9,438 bases of DNA from CAZBBC01 sp964489835 (GTDB lineage: Bacteria; Calditrichota; Calditrichia; JAJRVZ01): the NCBI GenBank assembly GCA_964489835.1, contig CAZBBC010000167.1:1-9438 (forward strand). The letters run 5' to 3'. The notes under the pieces are model-generated. The model was not told the origin of the DNA. It searched no databases and saw only the letters and a list, made by a program, of their open reading frames with translations. Position 1 is the first letter of the stretch; every line of letters starts with the position of its first letter. Both the position numbers and the translations under genes were made by a program. Below are positions 4,731 to 9,438 of the stretch, piece by piece.

Positions 4731-4940
4731 AAACCACGAAGCACGCGAAGACCATAAAGTGCAAGGGAGTTATAGGAAAGCAGAAAGCAGAAAGCAGAAA
4801 GCAGTGAGTCAACGTTTGTCATTTCGAGTCCGGCTGGCCGGACGAGAAATCTTTTCTGTCCACGAATTATCACGATTTAAAAAGTATATTATAAAAAAAT
4901 CCGTGAGAATCAGTGTAATCTGTGTCATCCGCGTTCTATA
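4731..4940. repeat. Block of dispersed repeat modules, including a GAAAGCA array and a hairpin
   Basis: 4731-4750 is a ccacgaagcacgcgaag module, the reverse complement of the text at 4087-4115. Four perfect GAAAGCA units lie at 4776-4803. A hairpin at 4821-4850 pairs ATTTC/GAAAT and GTCCGG/CCGGAC around loop CTGG; this is the common tcatttcga...gagaaatc intergenic module. 4860-4935 is a cacgaatt...aatccgtgag...atctgtgtcatccgcg module. Open frames across it are composed of repeats. Confidence 0.75.
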
Positions 4941-4993
4941 AATATCCCACCGGCAAAAAAGACTAAACATAAATAAAATAAAGGATGCTATCT

Positions 4994-5209
4994 ATGTCAG
5001 ATGTAAAAAATTGCCCCAAGTGTACGGGCGAGATGAGAAAAGGACGATTGTATACCCCCCATAAGAAACCTGTGGTGGAACGAGATTTTTTTGACTATGT
5101 CAATTGGAAAGCGGTCGATGATAAAAAATTTGGCGGCGTCTTTGCCTATAAATGTGAGGACTGCGGGTATATTGAGTTTTACACGGAATCCCAACAACGG
5201 AAATTTTAA
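4994..5209 (+). CDS. Small zinc-ribbon-like protein with two CxxC knuckles (71 aa)
   Basis: This 71-aa protein carries Cys7-Pro-Lys-Cys10 near the N-terminus and Cys54-Glu-Asp-Cys57 near the C-terminus, the four ligands of a zinc ribbon. Between them lie GEMRKGRLY, a basic segment, DYVNWKA and GGVFAYKC; the ending GYIEFYTES is a beta-rich close. It resembles small uncharacterised proteins annotated as PF20097/DUF6487-type zinc ribbons (low-certainty recognition). The ATG at 4994 is chosen because AAGGA (4981-4985) lies eight bases upstream; the in-frame ATG at 4985 sits on that Shine-Dalgarno. No signal peptide or membrane segment is present. The partner and function are unknown. The gene is followed within 12 bp by a dispersed repeat. 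Confidence 0.8.
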   Translation: MSDVKNCPKCTGEMRKGRLYTPHKKPVVERDFFDYVNWKAVDDKKFGGVFAYKCEDCGYIEFYTESQQRKF

Positions 5210-5220
5210 AGCAGAAAGCG

Positions 5221-5275
5221 TGTAGAGGCGCATTGCCATGCCCAATGGGTATAGGGTATAAGGTATAAGGGAAAT
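5221..5275. repeat. Boundary repeat and GGTATAR heptamer array
   Basis: The words tgtagaggc and atgcccaatgggtatag occur here and again at 9357-9392, with a different middle. Four units follow in 7-bp register (GGTATAG, GGTATAA, GGTATAA, GGGAAAT) directly up to the N run. Confidence 0.85.
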
Positions 5276-5276
5276 G

Positions 5277-5376
5277 NNNNNNNNNNNNNNNNNNNNNNNN
5301 NNNNNNNNNNNNNNNNNNNNNNNNNNNNNNNNNNNNNNNNNNNNNNNNNNNNNNNNNNNNNNNNNNNNNNNNNNNN
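5277..5376. other. Assembly gap of 100 N
   Basis: Exactly 100 unknown bases, a conventional scaffold gap whose true length is not known. Both sides carry heptanucleotide repeats, so a longer repeat array probably broke the assembly. Linkage across it depends on read pairs. Confidence 0.98.
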
Positions 5377-5410
5377 GTAATTCGTAATTAAAATTATTTT
5401 GTATTTTGTA
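5377..5410. repeat. Heptamer units on the right side of the gap
   Basis: GTAATTC and GTAATTA (5377-5390), then six other bases, then two TTTTGTA units (5397-5410). The units are unlike the GGTATAR units left of the gap. Confidence 0.65.
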
Positions 5411-5416
5411 TAAAAA

Positions 5417-5585
5417 AACTTCGTGGTCGGAGCCTGTCCTGAAGACCGTAAGGTCGAAGGATCTGTTTCGTGGTTAAAATACATGTAACACATTCTTGGT
5501 GACCTTAGTGTCAGCCGCGACTGAGAAGGATCTTCTTAGGTGAAAGTACCCTGCCGACACGGTAAAAGATCCCCACGGGATGACA
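5417..5585. repeat. Composite intergenic repeat with nested 37-bp module
   Basis: A cttcgtggt...ttcgtggttaaa module (5419-5477) is interrupted by a 37-bp block (5429-5465) that recurs with one mismatch at 6686-6722, in the same context. The block contains GACC-GTAA-GGTC, a small tetraloop hairpin. 5490-5515 carries the ttggtgaccttagtgtcagc text, and 5565-5585 a gatccccacgggatgac module. No gene is seen between 5210 and 5684. Confidence 0.75.
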
Positions 5586-5594
5586 AGAAGTATC

Positions 5595-5622
5595 TAATTC
5601 CAAGTTCCAAGTTCCAAGTTCC
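5595..5622. repeat. Heptamer array, AAGTTCC type
   Basis: TAATTCC is followed in register by three AAGTTCC units. It ends 62 bp before the methyltransferase start. Confidence 0.85.
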
Positions 5623-5684
5623 AAACTAATCTCTTAGAATATAACAAAAAGGGTATTGTTATTAATACGTTTCAGGAATTTATC

Positions 5685-6446
5685 ATGGGTCTGCTGTCCA
5701 GGCTGCTGAAAACCTCTGCCGGGATACAAGCCAGGCGCATTGGGCAGAAAATACTGGAGAACTGGCAGATCACCCTCCACCATTCCCCGGATAGCGATGA
5801 TACGGCGATTATCCGGGAAATATTTTGCGACCGGGTCTACGCTGATTATTTTCCTTTTTACCAGCAATGTACGATTGTAGATGTCGGGGCTCACAAAGGA
5901 TTTTTTAGTTTATTCGCCCATCGGAATACCCATCCTAACAGCAAAATTATTGCCCTGGAACCCTCCCAAAAGAACTATCAGGCGCTGATAAAAAATCTGG
6001 AACTGAACCATGTGGAAAATGTGATTCCCCTAAACAAAGGTGTGGCTGCAAAAAAGGGACGGTTAAAACTATACCTGCTCGATGATAAGAATCATTCCAT
6101 ATACCCGGGATACGGTGATATCCTGCATAAAGACACTGTCGGTTTTGAGGAAGTGGAGACGCTGGCCATTGCCGATATCATCACCGAACTCGGATTAAAT
6201 ACGATCGATTTCCTAAAGATGGATTGTGAGGGCGCCGAGTACGAATCTTTGCTCGGGCTGGATGAAGCCACCTGTGCAAAAATTAAAACCATCTCTGTCG
6301 AATTTCATGATCTGAAAGATGAGCGTCTGAACAGCTATCACCTGGCTGGTTTTTTAAAAGAGAGAAATTTTACGATCGTCCGCCATGAATTTTTAAAAAC
6401 AGTGGCCCGGGTCAATACCGGCCATTTGGTGGCCGTGCAAAAATGA
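5685..6446 (+). CDS. FkbM-family SAM-dependent methyltransferase
   Basis: A 253-aa methyltransferase of the FkbM family, which usually O-methylates sugars or other hydroxyl groups in polysaccharide, glycolipid or natural-product pathways. The SAM-binding motif I is IVDVGAHKGFFSLF (64-77), followed by the acidic residue that ends strand 2 (Glu92 in ALEPSQKNYQAL), and the family-typical LKMDCEGAEYESLL at 177-190, then TISVEFHDL (202-210). The length matches a single-domain member, with about 60 residues ahead of motif I. AGGAA at 5674-5678 lies six bases before the ATG. There is no signal peptide, so it is cytosolic. No glycosyltransferase or other pathway gene lies next to it, so the substrate cannot be inferred. 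Its base composition is visibly more GC-rich than that of the toxin-antitoxin island. Confidence 0.92.
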   Translation: MGLLSRLLKTSAGIQARRIGQKILENWQITLHHSPDSDDTAIIREIFCDRVYADYFPFYQQCTIVDVGAHKGFFSLFAHRNTHPNSKIIALEPSQKNYQALIKNLELNHVENVIPLNKGVAAKKGRLKLYLLDDKNHSIYPGYGDILHKDTVGFEEVETLAIADIITELGLNTIDFLKMDCEGAEYESLLGLDEATCAKIKTISVEFHDLKDERLNSYHLAGFLKERNFTIVRHEFLKTVARVNTGHLVAVQK

Positions 6447-6460
6447 TCCATTTGGACTTA

Positions 6461-6553
6461 ACCACGAAGCGCACGAAGTGCACGAAGAATTCTCATAATG
6501 AAAAATGAAAAATGAAAAATGAAAAGTGAACCGTCAAACGTCAAACGTAAAAT
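6461..6553. repeat. CACGAAG triplet and eight-unit heptamer array
   Basis: CACGAAG occurs three times at 9-bp spacing (6463, 6472, 6481), part of the dispersed ccacgaag module. At 6498-6553 eight 7-bp units follow in register: four ATGAAAA, then GTGAACC, two GTCAAAC, and GTAAAAT. The unit family changes without loss of phase. Confidence 0.85.
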
Positions 6554-6557
6554 CGTA

Positions 6558-6750
6558 GTGTGTCATCCCGTAGGGAACTTTTTACTTGTCGGTACTATTA
6601 TAAAAAATTTGATATGTTAATCACAAGTCATCCTCAGAGAACAAGATTAAAAAAGTTAATAAAAAACTTCGTGATCTTCGTGTGAGGAGCCTGTCCTGAA
6701 AACCGTAAGGTCGAAGGATCTGCTTCGTGGTTTTTTATTTGTTCTTTTGT
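6558..6750. repeat. Mixed dispersed repeat modules
   Basis: 6558-6575 (tcatcccgtagggaac) is related, in inverted orientation, to 5567-5585. 6666-6730 is a cttcgtgatcttcgtg...cttcgtggtt module holding the second copy of the 37-bp block (6686-6722; 36 of 37 bases match 5429-5465). 6733-6750 repeats the left end of the structured element found at 3764. The spacer 6447-6863 has no gene. Confidence 0.72.
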
Positions 6751-6784
6751 ATTAAGTTGTGCACTCATTTTTACAACCCCCTAA

Positions 6785-6802
6785 CCCCCTTTTTTAAGGG
6801 GG
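6785..6802. repeat. Hairpin CCCCCTT-TTTT-AAGGGGG
   Basis: A perfect 7-bp stem with a TTTT loop, preceded by a ccccctaa word. This is a very common intergenic repeat in many bacterial lineages. It lies 61 bp before the GH2 start and could act as a terminator for upstream transcription, but no T-run follows. Confidence 0.6.
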
Positions 6803-6863
6803 AATTAAATTGTTGATTTATTGTACCTTCTTTGTGACCTTTGTGGTAAAAAAAGGATGGATG

Positions 6864-9344
6864 ATGGAAACAATTGTTTATTTAAGAATGACTCTCGGGC
6901 TGGTTGCCGGTGTAGCCATGCTCAGTCTGAGTCAGTGTCAGCCGGACATTTCCTGGGCCCCTAAAAAAGCCTCCCTGATGACCCACTGGGCAAAAGATAT
7001 CACCCCGGCCAATGTCCATGCCGAATATCCGCGACCGCAACTGGTTCGCAGTGAATGGCAAAACCTGAACGGGCTGTGGCAGTTCAGCAAATCGGAAGAT
7101 ATCCAACATCCACCTCCTGGCAAAAATCTGCGTAGAAAGATCCTGGTACCCTTTCCCATCGAATCAGCCCTGTCCGGTATCATGGAAAAAACAAAATACG
7201 CCTGGTACCGGAGAACGTTTTCCATCCCGAAAACATGGGAAGATAAAAATATTATTCTTCATTTTGGTGCGGTGGACTGGGAGGCGGTCGTCTTTGTCAA
7301 CGGACAGGAAGCCGGCCGGCACCGCGGCGGATACGATGCCTTTTCTTTCGATATAACGGCCTATCTGAAATCCGGAGGTGAACAGGCGTTGATCGTCGGT
7401 GTCTTTGACCCGACCGATGACGGTCTCTACCCCCGGGGAAAACAGGTGGATGAACCAAATGGTATTTATTATACGTCAGTGACTGGTATCTGGCAAACCG
7501 TCTGGCTGGAACCGGTCAATGCTGCCCATATCGAGGGTCTGACCATTATTCCGGATGCTGATCAAAATAGCATACAGATCAGCGCCCGTTGCCCGGAGCC
7601 ATCCAACGGCTATCGAATACGGGTCACCGCCTCGGATAGGGGAAAGGTACTCGGCCAAGGGGAAGGAGCGGTTGGAGAATCCATCACCGTTGCGGTGCCG
7701 GATGCCCGGTTATGGTCGCCGGAGGCACCGTCGCTGTATGACCTTCAGGTCCGTTTACTCGACGGCACTGATGAATTAGACCGGGTGAGCAGTTACTTCG
7801 CCCTGCGTAAGATCAGCCTGGGGAAAGATACCAAAGGTATCACCCGCCTGATGCTGAATAATGAATTTGTGTTTCAAAAAGGACCGCTGGACCAGGGGTA
7901 CTGGCCGGACGGTTTGTATACTGCCCCCAGCGATGAAGCGCTGAAATACGATATCGAGGTAGCGAAAGATCTCGGATTTAATATGATCCGCAAGCATGTC
8001 AAGATCGAGCCGCAGCGCTGGTATTACTGGTGCGATCGCTTAGGGATGCTGGTCTGGCAGGATATGCCCAGTGTCCATTCCAAAGATTATGAACAGCGGA
8101 AAAACCCTGACTATCAGGAACAATTTGAAACCGAATTAAAACAGATGATCGCTGAATTATACAATCATCCCTCGATTATCATGTGGGTGGTCTTTAACGA
8201 GGGCTGGGGACAGTATGATACCGAACGGCTGACGGCCATGGTAAAAGCAATGGATCCCCACCGTCTGGTGAATAATGCCAGTGGCTGGACGGACAAAGGG
8301 GTTGGAGATGTTATTGATATCCATAAATACCCGGGTCCGGCGGCACCGATGCCAGAGGAAAACCGGGCGGCGGTTCTGGGTGAATTCGGCGGACTCGGTC
8401 TGCCGGTAAAAGGGCATACCTGGACATCGGAAAACTGGGGCTATCAGAATTTATCGACCTTTGCAGAATTGAATACACGGTATGAAGAACTCTATGAGCA
8501 GGTCTGGAATCTGAAGGACAATCCGGGATTGAGTGCCGTCGTTTATACACAAACCACCGATGTGGAAACCGAAACCAACGGTTGGATGACCTATGACCGG
8601 GAGGTTATCAAACTGAAAATGGATCAGGCCCGGAAAATCCACAGCGATGCCATGGTTTCGATACCGGTTATCCATTCCGCGGGTGCTTTATTTTTAGACG
8701 AGCTATCGGTAACACTGAGCAATCGCAAAGGGGAGAATATTCATTATACCCTGGACGGCAGCGAGCCGACCGCGATGTCTCCCGTCTATAAGGAAAAAAT
8801 TATCGTAACCGAAACCAGCGAACTCAAGGCCCGGTCGTTTGATACGGCCGGTAATCGCAGCGGTTTGGTGCGTACATTATTCACTAAGGCAACTTTTCGT
8901 CCTGCGGAAAAAATTCCGGAAAATCCGGAAAATGGATTAACCTATCACTATTATGAAGGTTTGTGGAATCAGGTGCCGGATTTTAATACGATCCCGGCGT
9001 TGGATAAAGGGATCACAGCGACCTTTGATCTTAGCAAAAGGCGGCGGGACGAACGGATCGGGTTAAAATTTGAAGGAATCATCAAAGTGCCGGCTGATGG
9101 GATCTATACTTTTTATACGGAATCCAATGACGGGAGTAAATTATTCATCGGGGAAAAAGAAGTAGTCAATAATGACGGACCGCACGGCATGGAAGAAAAG
9201 AGCGGACAGATCGCCCTGAAAACAGGGTATCATTCGATAATGGTTACCTATTTCCAGACGATGAATAAACTAGGCCTTATCGTCCGTTACCAGGGCCCGG
9301 GAGTCGATAAACAAGAAATCCCGGCAGGGATTCTATTTCATTAA
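6864..9344 (+). CDS. Glycoside hydrolase family 2 enzyme with chitobiase-like and PA14 C-terminal domains, probable lipoprotein
   Basis: An 826-aa secreted glycosidase of family GH2 (beta-galactosidase/glucuronidase-like, retaining). Order: signal peptide with Cys25 (1-25); jelly-roll sugar-binding domain (about 60-217, with VPFPIESALSG and YRRTFSIP); immunoglobulin-like domain (about 220-315); TIM barrel (about 316-600) with acid/base Glu446 in WVVFNEGWGQYD and nucleophile Glu507 in VLGEFGG; chitobiase C-terminal-type domain (about 603-675; HYTLDGSEPT); PA14-like beta domain (about 692-815; GIYTFYTESNDGSKLFIG). The ATG at 6864 is preferred because AGGA (6854-6857) lies six bases upstream and Arg8 gives the signal a positive charge; 6861 is only three away. 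The lipobox LSQC has Gln at -1, which is unusual, so lipidation is uncertain. The substrate is probably a plant or algal polysaccharide side chain (inference). No transporter or regulator adjoins it. Confidence 0.93.
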   Translation: METIVYLRMTLGLVAGVAMLSLSQCQPDISWAPKKASLMTHWAKDITPANVHAEYPRPQLVRSEWQNLNGLWQFSKSEDIQHPPPGKNLRRKILVPFPIESALSGIMEKTKYAWYRRTFSIPKTWEDKNIILHFGAVDWEAVVFVNGQEAGRHRGGYDAFSFDITAYLKSGGEQALIVGVFDPTDDGLYPRGKQVDEPNGIYYTSVTGIWQTVWLEPVNAAHIEGLTIIPDADQNSIQISARCPEPSNGYRIRVTASDRGKVLGQGEGAVGESITVAVPDARLWSPEAPSLYDLQVRLLDGTDELDRVSSYFALRKISLGKDTKGITRLMLNNEFVFQKGPLDQGYWPDGLYTAPSDEALKYDIEVAKDLGFNMIRKHVKIEPQRWYYWCDRLGMLVWQDMPSVHSKDYEQRKNPDYQEQFETELKQMIAELYNHPSIIMWVVFNEGWGQYDTERLTAMVKAMDPHRLVNNASGWTDKGVGDVIDIHKYPGPAAPMPEENRAAVLGEFGGLGLPVKGHTWTSENWGYQNLSTFAELNTRYEELYEQVWNLKDNPGLSAVVYTQTTDVETETNGWMTYDREVIKLKMDQARKIHSDAMVSIPVIHSAGALFLDELSVTLSNRKGENIHYTLDGSEPTAMSPVYKEKIIVTETSELKARSFDTAGNRSGLVRTLFTKATFRPAEKIPENPENGLTYHYYEGLWNQVPDFNTIPALDKGITATFDLSKRRRDERIGLKFEGIIKVPADGIYTFYTESNDGSKLFIGEKEVVNNDGPHGMEEKSGQIALKTGYHSIMVTYFQTMNKLGLIVRYQGPGVDKQEIPAGILFH

Positions 9345-9356
9345 CCGATATATGAA

Positions 9357-9438
9357 TGTAGAGGCATGGCCTGCTATGCCCAATGGGTATAGGGTATAGG
9401 GTATAAGGTATATAAGATTAGGAATTCGGAACTGGGAA
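9357..9438. repeat. Boundary repeat and GGTATAR heptamer array, cut by window end
   Basis: It starts 12 bp after the GH2 stop with tgtagaggc, then a small hairpin GGCAT/ATGCC, then atgcccaatgggtatag as at 5238-5254. In 7-bp steps from 9386 come GGTATAG twice, GGTATAA, GGTATAT, AAGATTA, GGAATTC, GGAACTG and GGAA. The array continues beyond the window. Confidence 0.85.

Noticed and set aside
4726..4941. Open frame overlapping the end of the 67-aa gene
   Set aside because: It is made of dispersed repeat modules, a GAAAGCA array and a hairpin; it has no Shine-Dalgarno of its own and no protein-like features.
5206..5493. Minus-strand frame across the N gap
   Set aside because: It is translated through 100 unknown bases and repeat DNA, so it has no support.

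Overview
The window looks like a metagenome-assembled contig from an uncultured Gram-negative bacterium. The GH2 enzyme with an export signal, the many dispersed intergenic repeats and the Shine-Dalgarno-led genes would suit a lineage near the FCB group (Bacteroidota, Ignavibacteria, KSB1 or similar). No marker gene fixes the taxonomy, and a 100-N scaffold gap lies at 5277-5376.

Left part (345-3319): an AT-rich island of toxin-antitoxin and related small modules in different states of decay. It holds a brnT toxin remnant with an in-frame internal deletion followed by an intact brnA antitoxin; an intact RHH antitoxin/MazF toxin pair on the minus strand with a palindromic operator; an intact Phd-like antitoxin/VapC PIN toxin pair with its own palindromic operator; a broken pair (a small protein with a stop and a frameshift, then a truncated nucleotidyltransferase); and a DUF3800 gene that seems to have lost an internal C-terminal segment.

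Middle (3320-5684): mostly repeat-rich intergenic DNA. It contains a strongly structured dispersed element of about 250 bp, GC-rich hairpins, modules built from cttcgtg/ccacgaag words, and tandem 7-bp arrays. Two small genes sit in it: an unrecognised 67-aa protein and a 71-aa two-CxxC zinc-ribbon-like protein.

Right part (5685-9344): two visibly more GC-rich genes, an FkbM-family methyltransferase and a large GH2 glycosidase with C-terminal chitobiase-like and PA14 domains, probably a surface lipoprotein. A repeat-filled spacer separates them, so they need not be one operon.

The most unusual signal is the set of heptanucleotide arrays at about ten places (201, 1473, 1648, 4326, 4776, 5248, 5377, 5595, 6498, 9386). 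Different unit sequences are used at each site, and several arrays switch unit sequence while keeping an exact 7-bp register. One array is palindromic, two abut the assembly gap, and one runs off the right end.
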